The notes beneath the pieces were generated by a model that made no database searches, had not been told where the DNA came from, and saw only the letters and a list, made by a program, of their open reading frames with translations. The translations under genes were made by a program, and so were the position numbers. A stretch of DNA of 64,000 nt from Pseudarthrobacter sp. NamB4. GTDB taxonomy: Bacteria > Actinomycetota > Actinomycetes > Actinomycetales > Micrococcaceae. The stretch spans positions 62,001 to 126,000 of the forward strand of contig NZ_VAHM01000009.1 in the NCBI RefSeq assembly GCF_005796185.1, written 5' to 3'. Below, one piece after another: positions 1 to 8,200 of this stretch (position 1 is its first letter; every line of letters begins with the position of its first letter).

Positions 1-107
1 TGGCCCAGGCGCGCCGGGCGGGGACTCCGGGAAGCCTGGCGCTGGCCATGATCAGCAGCGCTGGCGGCATGGGGACGGCGGCGCTGCTGGAATACCAGCG
101 GTTGTAG
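1..107 (+). CDS. C-terminal end of a thiolase-like protein (partial)
   Basis: The window opens inside a gene whose last 34 codons are read from base 3 to a TAG at 105-107. The tail contains SAGGMGTAALLEYQRL, a glycine-rich segment resembling the end of thiolase-family acyl-CoA acetyltransferases, where such a loop lies near the active-site Cys/His. The segment is too short for a firm assignment. The gene converges on the ECF transporter genes, with only 8 bases between the two stop codons. Confidence 0.4.
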   Translation, partial: AQARRAGTPGSLALAMISSAGGMGTAALLEYQRL

Positions 108-115
108 GCCGCCGT

Positions 116-739
116 TCAGTTTTCCGCTTCGCCGAGCCCACGGGCGGCGAGCGCCTCACCTGTCTGGCGGGCGAAGGCCACCGAGGTGATGAACACCGGC
201 AGGACCAACGCGCGGGGGTTGCGCTCCAGGCCCCTTGCCCTGGCTGAGTCCCGAACGTCGGCGAAGGTCCCGGCGATGTAGGGGATGCTGCGCAGCATGA
301 TGCCGATGGTCAGGGCGAAGCGCTCCGGGTCCGCGCCGAACCTCTTGAAGGGCGCGGCGGTCTTGACCACGCCGTCGAGGAGCCGCTGCACCGGGGTGGT
401 GGCAGTCAGCAGCGATGCGGCCACCACGCAGACCGTGATGTTCAGGACAATCCTGGCCGCTGTTGGTGCGCCCAGCATCCACCACTGGAAAACTCCGATG
501 ACCAGCAGGACGGCCGCCAGCGGTCGGATGGCACCCCACAGCTTCTTCAGTCCGGTGCCGCTGAGGAGGAAAAGGCCGCTAAGGGCAGCGAGTACTGCTG
601 CTGACATGCGCCAGTCCACGATGATGAACGAGGCCAGGCCGCAGCCGAAGACCAGCAGGAATTTCAGGGCCAGCGGTGCCCGGTGGATGAGCGAAGTCCC
701 GGGTACGTAGTTGGCGAGCAGGAAGCCGTGGCCCCTCAT
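116..739 (-). CDS. bioN: ECF transporter transmembrane (T) component, BioN/CbiQ family
   Basis: A 207-residue integral membrane protein with about five hydrophobic segments. It matches the T subunit of energy-coupling-factor importers, which couples the ATPase to the substrate-binding S component. The cytoplasmic coupling region near the C-terminus includes DSARARGLE, the Ala-Arg-Gly type motif of this family. I chose the ATG at 737-739 because it overlaps the stop of the upstream ATPase gene (ATGA), a sign of translational coupling; a GTG/ATG further upstream would lie inside that gene. It is last in the bioY-bioM-bioN order, so biotin is the likely substrate. Confidence 0.85.
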   Translation of the reverse strand: MRGHGFLLANYVPGTSLIHRAPLALKFLLVFGCGLASFIIVDWRMSAAVLAALSGLFLLSGTGLKKLWGAIRPLAAVLLVIGVFQWWMLGAPTAARIVLNITVCVVAASLLTATTPVQRLLDGVVKTAAPFKRFGADPERFALTIGIMLRSIPYIAGTFADVRDSARARGLERNPRALVLPVFITSVAFARQTGEALAARGLGEAEN

Positions 740-1461
740 CGCCGCGGCCTGGTCTGTGCGCCGTCCAGGCACAGTGCCCGGTATGCTGCCACGGCATCTG
801 CGGGGGCGCCGTCAAAGGCAACCTGTCCCTGTTCGATGACCAGCACCCGGTCCATGTCCAGGGCCAACTCCAGGTCGTGAGTGGACATGATGACCTGCTG
901 CTCCAGCCCGGTGAGCGTTGCGCGCAGGAGTTCGCGGTTGCGGAGGTCCAAAAGGGTGGACGGTTCATCCAGCACCAGTACTTGTGGATCCACTGCAAGA
1001 ACTGCTGCCAGGGCCATCAGTTGCCGCTCCCCGCCGGACAGTTCGTAGATGCTCTGGTCCGCCAGGTGCAGCAGCCCCAGCCGGTCCAAAGCTGCTTCTG
1101 CCTGCCTGCGCCGCTCGGCGCCGTTCTTGACGATGCGGCGCAGGGACAGCTCCACGTCCTCCCGCCCGGTGGGCATGACCAGCTGGGACAGGGGATCGGT
1201 GAAGACAAAGCCGACATTCCGCCGGACTTTCCGCACGGCACGGACGGTGTCCTCGCCGTCGACCGTAACCCTGCCCGCGGTGGGCTGGACCAGCCCGTTG
1301 ACCAGGCGCAGCAGGGTGGACTTCCCGGAGCCGTTGGCGCCGATGACGCCGATCCGCTTCTCGGAGAGCTGCAGGTTGATTCCGTCCAGGAGGACCTTAG
1401 GCTCGGGGGAGTGGTCCGTTTCGACGGCGACTGTCACGTGGTCAAAGGTTACGGCCGGCAT
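736..1461 (-). CDS. bioM: ECF transporter ATP-binding subunit (BioM/CbiO type)
   Basis: A 241-residue ABC ATPase. The Walker A motif GANGSGKST lies near residue 41, the signature LSGGERQ near 141, Walker B is VLVLDEPS, and a switch histidine occurs in STHDLE. Length and motifs fit the A component of an ECF importer energising vitamin uptake. It sits 11 bases downstream of bioY and overlaps bioN by 4 bases, so all three genes are probably one transcript. The adjacent S component is BioY, hence the BioM rather than cobalt (CbiO) assignment. Confidence 0.88.
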   Translation of the reverse strand: MPAVTFDHVTVAVETDHSPEPKVLLDGINLQLSEKRIGVIGANGSGKSTLLRLVNGLVQPTAGRVTVDGEDTVRAVRKVRRNVGFVFTDPLSQLVMPTGREDVELSLRRIVKNGAERRRQAEAALDRLGLLHLADQSIYELSGGERQLMALAAVLAVDPQVLVLDEPSTLLDLRNRELLRATLTGLEQQVIMSTHDLELALDMDRVLVIEQGQVAFDGAPADAVAAYRALCLDGAQTRPRR

Positions 1462-1472
1462 GGCGGGGTGCT

Positions 1473-2120
1473 CTAGGCCGTGGCAGCGGGCTTGGGGGTG
1501 CTGCGGCGGGCGCGGCGCACCAGGATGTCCGGGAAGGCGCGGTGGAGGGCGACGGCGATGAGGGCAGCGAGGATGTTCTTGACGATGTCACCGGGGTAGA
1601 AGACAAGGTCGCTCAGGAAGGCCTGGCCAAGGGTGGCCTTTGTGTTAAGGGCGATGCCGGCGACGCCCAGTGAGTGCACCACAAGGATGCTGGTGGCCAT
1701 GGCGGAGAGAAAGAACCAGAGAGCGCGTGCTTTGGTGGTCCGGCGGATCACTATGGTGGCGAGCCATCCGACGATGCCGGCGGCGATGGGGAAGGCGATA
1801 ATGTAGCCGGCGGAGGGGCCTGCCAGGATGCCGAGGCCGCTGCGGCCCTGGCTGAAGATGGGGAGGCCTGCGAGGCCCAGCAGGACGTAGAGGCCGACGG
1901 CGGCGAAGCCCCTGCCCGGGCCGAGGACCAGGCCGGTGAGCATGACGGTCAGGGTCTGGAAGGTGATGGGGACGCCGAAGCCGTTGACCGCGAGGCCGGG
2001 GACCAGCGCGGCGCCGGCCACGAGGGCGGCGAAGACGGCGATGAGGCCAAGATCGGTGGCGTTCCAGCGGCGGCGGCCGGTTGGGGATGTTTTCTTGACG
2101 GCGGTGTCGGTGTTGCTCAT
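1473..2120 (-). CDS. bioY: Biotin transporter substrate-binding component BioY
   Basis: A 215-residue membrane protein with six predicted hydrophobic segments. It contains the BioY hallmarks QTLTVMLTGLVLGPGRG and LGLAGLPIFSQG, and the segment GPSAGYIIAFPIAA. It captures biotin at the cytoplasmic membrane. The start is ATG 2118-2120 (MSNTDTAVKK); the frame stays open upstream, but that part reads across recombinase-like debris and is not BioY-like. It heads the bioY-bioM-bioN operon. The C-terminal tail is basic and Ala/Pro-rich. Confidence 0.92.
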   Translation of the reverse strand: MSNTDTAVKKTSPTGRRRWNATDLGLIAVFAALVAGAALVPGLAVNGFGVPITFQTLTVMLTGLVLGPGRGFAAVGLYVLLGLAGLPIFSQGRSGLGILAGPSAGYIIAFPIAAGIVGWLATIVIRRTTKARALWFFLSAMATSILVVHSLGVAGIALNTKATLGQAFLSDLVFYPGDIVKNILAALIAVALHRAFPDILVRRARRSTPKPAATA

Positions 2121-2304
2121 GGGGTGTCCTGTCGGGTTTGTACAAGTGGAATCTAGGGTAGTTCCGACGCTACAGCCGTGCGAGCCGGCCCATTTTGTAG
2201 GGCGCCTACTAATGCAGGCCCCCGTTGCTGAGGGTTGGATACAATCTGCATCAGATTCTCCGTTACAGCGCAGCGGGGTTTTGCTGCCGCCGGTTGTGCT
2301 TCTT

Positions 2305-2439
2305 TCAGGCGGGCTCGGTCCAGTTCGCGGTAAACGGCGCAATCTGATGGGCGTCACGCACCGAGCGGGCGAGGGGGTCCAGTTTGGTGACAACGAAGGT
2401 GTCCCCGGCCCGGGATGCGCGGCGGTACTCATCCAGCAG
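2305..2439 (-). pseudogene. Serine recombinase (resolvase) remnant
   Basis: Read on the minus strand, this stretch encodes about 44 residues including GDTFVVTKLDPLARSVRDA. It matches the central resolvase/invertase segment (typically GDTLVVTKLDRLARS), with the conserved Arg of LDRLARS changed to Pro, and it ends at a TGA at 2305-2307. Neither the catalytic N-terminus nor the DNA-binding C-terminus is present. It abuts the broken trehalose-phosphatase gene, suggesting that a mobile element once inserted or recombined here. Confidence 0.7.
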
Positions 2440-3125
2440 ATTTGGCGTCCGGCGTTATCAGGGCCGTGGAGGTGCCGTTGCCGGTCATCAAGTGCCGCTC
2501 CAGTCCTACGCCGTCCTCGCCGAAGAGCCATGCCCGCCGCAGCTCAAACAGGATGGCAAGGACCCTCGCGAAGGACTCCGGATCGCGCAGCCGGTGCCCC
2601 GCACGCGTTTCCTCGGGGCCGACGCGCAGCCCCATGTCCGGGCCCCGCAAGGTGGCCGTGGCGAGTTCGTCGCTGTGTGCGTCCGCTGCGTACAGGGCGG
2701 CGCTGGCGCCCACCCTGGACCTGAGGTTTGCCAGGGCATCAGCTTTGCACGGCTCCATCACGGACAGGTCCAGGACAGACCCCTCCACGATGAAGAACAG
2801 CCCGTGCTCACGTGCGATGTCCCTGGTGGTGGCGGTTACTGCCGCCACTACGTCCGCCGCGGCTGGACGGGTGTGGATGGACACGGCCACAGGTTTCCGT
2901 GCAAGCCAGAAGCCCTTCTGAAATCCCGCCGCTTCCTTGAGCGCAACGCTGACTTTCTGCAGGACCGCTTCAGTTGCCCAGTGGCTGTACGTGTGCGAAC
3001 TCCATGTCCGACTCAGCGCCTTGCGAGCCAATCAGGTGCACTTCGCCGGCAGCCGGGACACGGCGGCCAGGTCACGGAGGAAGCGCCCGGAGATGACGGC
3101 GGTATGGGTGTTGGGCAGCGGAGTC
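2429..3125 (-). pseudogene. otsB: Trehalose-6-phosphate phosphatase, truncated and frameshifted
   Basis: The open part (2429-3031) carries the C-terminal half of OtsB: SIHTRPA, a KADALANLRSRVGASAALYAAD segment (HAD motif region) and a GLRVGPEETRAGHRLRDPE segment. Upstream the homology continues in other frames: TAVISGRFLRDLAAVSRLPA, then EVHLIGSQGAESDMEFAHVQPLGN, then ATEAVLQKVSVALKEAA, so at least two frameshifts are needed to read it. The N-terminal DxDGT nucleophile motif is absent. An intact enzyme would make trehalose from trehalose-6-phosphate in the cytoplasm. Its 3' end joins resolvase debris. Confidence 0.75.
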
Positions 3126-3643
3126 GGCCATGCTTTGGTTCAACGGCGTTGGCATTCGCACCCCTCAAAGCCGGAAAGGCAGTCGCAAGATGTCGGCGGC
3201 GACCGGGTGGTGCCCTCACCGATATCCCAAAAGGACCCCGGCGGGACGCTTGTCATGGTCCGCCCGGGCAGTTTCCCCTGAATGTCCCAATGATTGCCGC
3301 GGTGTTTGGTCCGCACGCGGAAAAGGACGACGGCGGCCCGTAATCGTCGTCGCCCTTTCGATGCCCTGGGCAGCGTCAATATGCGGATCCGGAGAGACGA
3401 CCCTTAATTCCCAGCACCAGCGCTAAGTCACGGCATTAAACCGCAGCATCACTGCACGGAAACGGCGCCGCAACCTCTCGGGCCTAGGCTCGAAGCGAGG
3501 ACGAGACTAGGAGGACCTGATCATGACGGCAGACAGGGACTGAATCTCGGTCATGCACGGAACTTTCACCAGGAACCCAGATTGAAGTTTGGCACCATGG
3601 ACGGCTTATTTACCACGGGCGGGTCAGCGCGCCCATTCCATCC
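3126..3643. other. Intergenic stretch with an orphan ribosome binding site and six-codon ORF
   Basis: No protein of recognisable family is readable here on either strand. A strong Shine-Dalgarno (AGGAGG near 3509-3515) precedes ATG 3523 but the frame closes after six codons (MTADRD, TGA 3541-3543). This looks like the start of a gene whose body was lost; a leader peptide is possible but unsupported. The N-terminal part of otsB would be expected near 3130-3400 and is not recognisable. Confidence 0.4.
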
Positions 3644-3778
3644 ATGGCTATGTCTTGGATCATCGACGGACGAAACGGGACCCGCAAACTCCTCGACATC
3701 GAAGCACTGGACGTCATCCCGCTCCCCGGCCCACCCCTTGCAGCAGAGCAAGAGCGACGCCCCACGCCGGCGGCCTGA
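3644..3778 (+). CDS. Small hypothetical protein, 44 residues
   Basis: The frame from ATG 3644 reads MAMSWIIDGRNGTRKLLDIE and continues through LDVIPLPGPPLAAEQERRPTPAA to TGA 3776-3778. Composition looks protein-like (hydrophobic start, charged middle, proline-rich tail), but I recognise no family and there is no strong Shine-Dalgarno. It may be a remnant of a longer gene. Weak call based only on reading-frame appearance. Confidence 0.25.
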   Translation: MAMSWIIDGRNGTRKLLDIEALDVIPLPGPPLAAEQERRPTPAA

Positions 3779-3939
3779 TTCCCGCGGCGGCCCCCGACGT
3801 GGCCCACCATGCCAACAAAGCATCCAAGCGGAAGCAAATCACGGATGTGGGGAGCGTTTCTGCAGCCCTTCCGCTGGCGCAGAAGCGACCCACACTTTTG
3901 TGCACAAAGTTTGATTTCTTTATCGGCGGAAGTCAGGTC

Positions 3940-4449
3940 ATGGTTTCTCTAATCTCACTGGCGGTACTTCTTGAGCCGCAGGATCTCAAACCCGCAGTCC
4001 TGTCCCCCCGGAGAATCAAAGCCGCGGACGTGCCGAGACTTGCAGATCTTTATCTGCATGCCTACGCCGACGGGACCTACAATCCGAACACAGAAAAAGC
4101 AGCCGACAGGATCAGGGCCATCTTCGAAGGTGCCCGCGGTGCCCCCATTCCCGAAGCATCCTTCTTAACGGCTGACGCAGACGGGAACATCATCGCAGCC
4201 ATCGTCACCACGAACAGAGTACTCGGAGATCACGGGTCGGAAACCGCCTTCGTAGCAGAACTTTTCACCCACCCCGATCACCGCCGCAAGGGCCTCGCCG
4301 AACGACTCCTCAAGCACGCCATGCACGCCCTGCACCGTGCGGGACACAGAACCCTGGCCGTGACCGTAAATATCGACAACGCCGCCGCCCTCGCCCTCTA
4401 CCTGTCCCGAGACTTTCGCCGCCTCACCCAACCTGCCGAAAACAACTAA
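3940..4449 (+). CDS. GNAT-family N-acetyltransferase
   Basis: A 169-residue protein with the GNAT fold signature: AELFTHPDHRRKGLAERLLKHA, where RRKGLA is the acetyl-CoA pyrophosphate-binding (Q/RxxGxG/A) loop, followed by NIDNAAALALYLSRDFRR, typical of the last helix and strand. It should transfer an acetyl group from acetyl-CoA to an amine; the substrate cannot be told from sequence. The start is ATG 3940; the open frame extends upstream to 3589 but that extension has no family similarity. It stands alone, followed by a small zinc-ribbon gene. Confidence 0.75.
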   Translation: MVSLISLAVLLEPQDLKPAVLSPRRIKAADVPRLADLYLHAYADGTYNPNTEKAADRIRAIFEGARGAPIPEASFLTADADGNIIAAIVTTNRVLGDHGSETAFVAELFTHPDHRRKGLAERLLKHAMHALHRAGHRTLAVTVNIDNAAALALYLSRDFRRLTQPAENN

Positions 4450-4573
4450 GTCAGGTTTTTTCGATGGGGGACGCAAATCGGGGTTCATCTTTCGCCAGTT
4501 CCCTCCGGAGGGTGGGAGGGCCATTATTAGGAATACAGGGCCGTGTGATTTGTGTCGGAGGCTGCCATGATGT

Positions 4574-4678
4574 ATGACCTGCCGTGCAGGACACGGATGG
4601 CAACTTGAGCATGCCGACGACGGGAAGGTTTACAGGCGGTGTCGGCGCTGCGACAAGGATGAGAACCAACGCGGCTAA
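4574..4678 (+). CDS. Very short zinc-ribbon-like protein, 34 residues
   Basis: ATG 4574 opens a frame reading MTCRAGHGWQLEHADDGKVY followed by RRCRRCDKDENQRG and a TAA at 4676-4678. The Cys-x3-His... Cys-x2-Cys pattern suggests a single zinc site. It closely resembles the protein at 57288-57491 (C-x-x-x-H-x-W-x-x-x-H-x-x-D-G-x-x-Y-x-R-C-R-R-C-x-K-D). It ends 15 bases before the YecM-like gene, whose strong ribosome binding site lies in the gap, so the two may be co-transcribed. Function unknown. Confidence 0.5.
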   Translation: MTCRAGHGWQLEHADDGKVYRRCRRCDKDENQRG

Positions 4679-4692
4679 GGTAAAGGAGGAGG

Positions 4693-5283
4693 ATGATGGT
4701 TGATCCAGTGGGCGACATCATCGGGGACTATCGGGCGTTCACCGCCCAGCAGCGCGACCGCCTGCTCGTGCGAGGCATCGACATCGCGTCGTACGAGCTG
4801 AGCCACCTCGCCGTCCGCGTGCCTGAGTGGGACCAGTATGTCCACCTGCGGACCCTGCTCGAACGCCACGCCATCGCCAATATGGAGAACGTTTGGAATG
4901 GGCGACCGATGTCCATGCTCCTTCTCGCGGAGCCACTCCGCGTCCTCGATGACCAAGTGATCCCGCTCATCGAGCTCATCCCGCCCGTTCACCAGCGCGT
5001 TTACAAGATGGGCATGGAGCACTTCGGCGTGGTCGTCGGAGAGGAGGTCGACGCGTTCTCCCGCCGGCATCGCGATGCGCTGACCGGCCAGCAGTTCCAA
5101 AGTCAGTGGAACGAGCCGTATTACATCCTGTTTGAGGACTTTACTCACGTGAAGTTCCACCGGCGCCCGCTGCGCGCGGTGGTTGAATTGCAAGGCGGGA
5201 CGTTCAACGGTATTCACCATGTTGACGGCTGGATCCCGCAGAGACTGATCACGGCGACTGGCCCGAACCCTCTCCCGCAGTGA
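4693..5283 (+). CDS. YecM-like VOC-superfamily protein
   Basis: A 196-residue protein resembling E. coli YecM along its length: an EN-x-x-NGRPMSMLLLAEPL block near residues 58-75, IPLIELIPP, GMEHFGVVVG (a His and Glu fitting the metal site of the vicinal-oxygen-chelate fold), and HVKFHRRPLRAVVE at the C-terminus. The family is soluble and metal-binding with unknown biochemical role. ATG 4693 and ATG 4696 both follow AGGAGGAGG; either could be used. Probably co-transcribed with the tiny zinc-ribbon gene just upstream. Confidence 0.7.
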   Translation: MMVDPVGDIIGDYRAFTAQQRDRLLVRGIDIASYELSHLAVRVPEWDQYVHLRTLLERHAIANMENVWNGRPMSMLLLAEPLRVLDDQVIPLIELIPPVHQRVYKMGMEHFGVVVGEEVDAFSRRHRDALTGQQFQSQWNEPYYILFEDFTHVKFHRRPLRAVVELQGGTFNGIHHVDGWIPQRLITATGPNPLPQ

Positions 5284-5594
5284 ATGGAGCCGGTGTTGGG
5301 AGGGCGGGGCGTTACTAGTCGCCCGTCGGGGAACCATCACAAACGACCGTTTCTGGGTGCTCATGTAGCGGCGGCGCGGTGCTCCGGATCTGGCTGCTGG
5401 TTCGGCCTGGCGCCGGACGGTAGTCGACACCGCGAATGCCGGACACGTGGTGGCATATCCGTGAGGGGGAGGGTTTTACGGTGGCGTGCGTGAACGATGG
5501 CGGCGATTTCGATGCGGCGACGCTCTGGTGCAGTCGCTGCGTGTCCGCGATGGGTCAACCGGGCTCGGCGCCCTGACGGCGCCCGAGGAGTTGG
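5284..5594. other. Intergenic stretch, no feature recognised
   Basis: About 310 bases between the YecM-like gene and the 3' end of the MarR gene. The short open frames on both strands have no recognisable protein character and I see no convincing terminator or repeat. Confidence 0.4.
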
Positions 5595-6050
5595 TCACCC
5601 CGCTGCGGGAAGCGCTACGCCGTGGAGGGCCTCCACAACGGGGGCGAGCTCTGGCTGTTCTCGCGCCTCGTTCAGTACGCGTTCGAGAGTCTGGTCGTGG
5701 ATCGGTCGGGCCCGCTCATACAGCGTGCGTCCCGATGGGGTGAGCTCGGTGTAGATGCCTCGCCGGTCGTCGGCGCAGAGCACGCGATTGAGCAGTCCAC
5801 GGGCTTCGAGGCGGTTCACCAGGCGCGTGGTCGCGCTCGGGCTGAGCGCGGTGGCGCGGGCGAGCTGCTGCATCCGCATGTGCCAGCCATCCTGGCGGTC
5901 AAGCGCGTCGAGCACCGTGTACTCCACGACCGAGAGGCCTGCGTCTGCCCCGAGACTGCGTTCAAGCTCTGATTCGATCAGCCCGTGCAGCGCGGCCAGC
6001 GTTCGCCAGCCCCGCGCTCGAATCTCGACAGCGTCGTCGGCGATACCCAT
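5595..6050 (-). CDS. MarR-family transcriptional regulator
   Basis: A 151-residue winged-helix regulator. The family core reads LSVVEYTVLDAL, then RMQQLARATALSPSATTRLVNRLEARGLL (helix-turn-helix with recognition helix SATTRLVNRLE), then DDRRGIYTELTPSGRTLYE (the wing). ATG 6048-6050 is preceded by GGAGG, whereas longer frames run into the operator. It is transcribed divergently from an MFS exporter, with a palindrome between them, the usual layout of an efflux pump under ligand-relieved MarR repression. Confidence 0.9.
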   Translation of the reverse strand: MGIADDAVEIRARGWRTLAALHGLIESELERSLGADAGLSVVEYTVLDALDRQDGWHMRMQQLARATALSPSATTRLVNRLEARGLLNRVLCADDRRGIYTELTPSGRTLYERARPIHDQTLERVLNEAREQPELAPVVEALHGVALPAAG

Positions 6051-6067
6051 GGTGAACCTCCTCAAGA

Positions 6068-6104
6068 ATGCTTGCTTGCGCTTTCTAATTGCGCATGCAA
6101 GCAT
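6068..6104. promoter_or_regulatory. Inverted repeat, likely MarR operator
   Basis: ATGCTTGC at 6068-6075 and its exact reverse complement GCAAGCAT at 6097-6104 flank an AT-rich centre in the short gap between the divergent MarR and MFS genes. Position just upstream of both start codons fits autoregulation plus control of the pump. Binding by this MarR protein is inferred. Confidence 0.65.
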
Positions 6105-6168
6105 TTACCCAGCGCCGCAAAAGAACGCGTGTGCAACTACTTTCACTACTTTAGCAGGAAGGCTCAGT

Positions 6169-7374
6169 ATGTCTATCGGTTTGATCGCCCTCGCCATCGC
6201 GAGCTTCGGGATCGGACTCACGGAGTTCGTCATTATGGGCTTGCTTCCCGAAGTCGCCACCGACTTCGGTGTCACGGAGGCCACGGCCGGCTGGCTGATT
6301 TCCGGTTATGCCCTGGCCGTGGTCGTCGGAGCGTTGTTCCTGACTGCCGCCACCACGCGCCTGCCCAGGAAGTACGTCTTGCTGGGTCTGCTCGTCCTGT
6401 TCATCGTCGGCAATGTGCTCACGGCGATGGCATTGGGGTACGGTCTGGCAATGATCGGACGCATCATCGCCGCCCTCTGCCACGGCGCGTTCTTCGGCAT
6501 CGGCTCGGTCGTCGCTGCGAACCTGGTTGCGTCGGAGAAGAAGGCCGGCGCCATCGCCATCATGTTCACAGGCCTGACTGCTGCGAACGTACTCGGTGTG
6601 CCGTTCGGCACCTTCCTCGGCCAGCAGCTCGGATGGCGCTCGACCTTCTGGGCCATAACGGTTATCGGCGTGATCGCCTTCATCGGCGTTGCGGCGCTGG
6701 TGCCGAATCTGCACAGCTCGGAAGAAAAGATTAGCCTCCGCAGTGAACTGGGGGCGCTCCGCTCGGGGCAGGTCTGGCTGTCGCTGTCGGTCACTGTCCT
6801 CGCGTACGGCGGCATGTTCGGCGCCTTCACCTACATTGCCTACACTCTCACCGAGGTCAGCGGCTTCGCTACCACTGCCGTGCCGTGGCTGCTGGTGCTC
6901 TTCGGCGCCGGCCTGGTCGTGGGCAACTGGCTCGGCGGGCGCCTCGCCGACCGATCGATCGACGCCACGCTGATCTTCTTCATCGCCGCTCTCGTGGTCG
7001 TCCTGGCGCTGTTCGGCCTCCTGGCCGGTTCCGGCATCGCCACGATCGTGGCCCTGTTCCTGATGGGCGGGTTCGGGTTTGGAACGGTCCCGGGCCTGCA
7101 GAGCCGCATCATGAACTATGCAGGTCAGGCGCCCACCCTCGCGTCGGGTGCAAACATCGGCGCTTTCAACGTGGGCAACGCACTTGGCGCATGGGCAGGC
7201 GGCGTCGGCATCGCCGCGGGTCTGGGCTACACCTCTCCCATCTGGATCGGCGCGGTCATCACCGCTGCCGCCCTCGTCTTCATGGTGATAGCGGCCGCCA
7301 CCGCCCGCACCCCCGCCGAGGATGCCGCGACCAGTGGCACGCAGCCGGTCACCACCCCCACCGCCGTGCGGTGA
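6169..7374 (+). CDS. MFS transporter, drug:H+ antiporter (DHA1) type
   Basis: A 401-residue membrane protein with about twelve hydrophobic helices. The N-terminus (IGLTEFVIMGLLPEVATDFG) and the block GRIIAALCHGAFFGIGSVVA are typical of the AraJ/YdhP/Cmx-like DHA1 exporters that expel small lipophilic compounds using proton-motive force. ATG 6169 follows AGGAAGG; the frame is open upstream across the MarR gene but that part is antisense. Divergent pairing with MarR suggests induction by the exported compound. The tail after residue 385 is Thr/Ala-rich and probably cytoplasmic. Confidence 0.9.
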   Translation: MSIGLIALAIASFGIGLTEFVIMGLLPEVATDFGVTEATAGWLISGYALAVVVGALFLTAATTRLPRKYVLLGLLVLFIVGNVLTAMALGYGLAMIGRIIAALCHGAFFGIGSVVAANLVASEKKAGAIAIMFTGLTAANVLGVPFGTFLGQQLGWRSTFWAITVIGVIAFIGVAALVPNLHSSEEKISLRSELGALRSGQVWLSLSVTVLAYGGMFGAFTYIAYTLTEVSGFATTAVPWLLVLFGAGLVVGNWLGGRLADRSIDATLIFFIAALVVVLALFGLLAGSGIATIVALFLMGGFGFGTVPGLQSRIMNYAGQAPTLASGANIGAFNVGNALGAWAGGVGIAAGLGYTSPIWIGAVITAAALVFMVIAAATARTPAEDAATSGTQPVTTPTAVR

Positions 7375-7439
7375 TGGGCAGCGGCCAGGACTCGGCCCTC
7401 GCTCGTGCCCGCGGTGATTTCCGCGGGAGCGGCGAGGGG

Positions 7440-7690
7440 ATGGCGCTCGGCATCGAACTGCCGCTCGACAACGACTTCGCCGATGAGCGACAGTCCGCTC
7501 GTGCGGCCGCCGCCAACCCGCATGACGCGTGCGGGATTCCTGATCTGGAGCGGCACCGTGAGCGCGCCGAGCTCGTCGACCGGCTCGGGTTCCGGGCCAT
7601 CTGGATGCGCGAGGCGCCCTGTGGTTCCCGCAGACGTTCGGCGATGCCGGTCAGGTGTTCGATCCGGCTCTGACCGATGTCGAAAGAAAA
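7440..7690 (+). pseudogene. Luciferase-like monooxygenase N-terminal fragment
   Basis: The frame from ATG 7440 reads MALGIELPLDNDFADERQ and later PDLERHRERAELVDRLGFRAIWMREAP, the first ~60 residues of a flavin-dependent luciferase-like (LLM) oxidoreductase. The homology then shifts frame to LWFPQTFGDAGQVFDP, matching the next LLM block, and stops. Catalytic and flavin-binding parts are absent. The fragment joins abruptly to phosphotransferase-like sequence on the other strand. Confidence 0.65.
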
Positions 7691-7699
7691 CACCTCGTA

Positions 7700-7825
7700 G
7701 ACCTCTCCGTGGCCAAGCGCCGCACAATGCTCAATGACCTCGTGACTCCACTCCGGAAACTGGTCCAAGATCAGCTGTTGCACAATTTCCACGCTGATAT
7801 CGAGCTCGTCGTGGTGCATCGTCAT
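7700..7825 (-). pseudogene. Possible aminoglycoside phosphotransferase N-terminal fragment
   Basis: On the minus strand from ATG 7825 the sequence reads MTMHHDELDISVEIVQQLIL and DQFPEWSH, which resembles the opening of APH-type kinases (M-H-x-DE-L-x-I...V..L...QFP-x-W). Similarity fades after about 28 residues, where the frame enters the antisense of the luciferase-like fragment. No kinase catalytic loop is present. Short match, so tentative. Confidence 0.4.
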
Positions 7826-7952
7826 GTAAACGACACTACTGTGCTCTCCTGCCCGTAAGCCGGTGGCTCAAGGGACGCCGCTGCGCCCGATTGGGGATCC
7901 CCTTACGGGACAGCCCAAGCGGTGTCCTTGTTGGGCTGGCACCGGCACCCGG

Positions 7953-8200
7953 GACTCCGGAAAGATCAGCGGCAACAAACACCGACCCAGGCGCTACGAC
8001 CGCAGGCTTCTCCGGGCCTTTTAACTTTCCGGGCTTTCCGCGCTGAGGTCCTGTTCCGCCTCGCGCGGCTATTACGACCGCAAGCGGGTGGAAGGAAAAT
8101 CCCATATCCAGGCGATGCTGTCTCTTGCCCGGCGCCGGCTCAATGTCCTCTGAGCCATGCTCCGAGACGGCCCCACCTATACCTCCGCCCCCTCGACGGC
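7953..8200 (+). mobile_element. IS110-family transposase remnant
   Basis: The plus-strand frame starting at 7953 reads DSGKISGNKHRPRRYDRRLL and later YYDRKRVEGKSHIQAMLSLA, then RRRLNVL and AMLRDG. These are C-terminal blocks of IS110 transposases (YYDRKRAEGKRHNQA..ARRR). Two stop codons interrupt it (after RAF and after LNVL) and the N-terminal RuvC-like DEDD domain is missing, so it cannot be active. No terminal repeats were identified. Confidence 0.7.

Noticed and set aside
2141..2162. GGAA...TTCC half-symmetric sequence upstream of bioY as a biotin-repressor site
   Set aside because: Arms are four bases and the spacer is irregular; no match to a known BirA or BioQ box.
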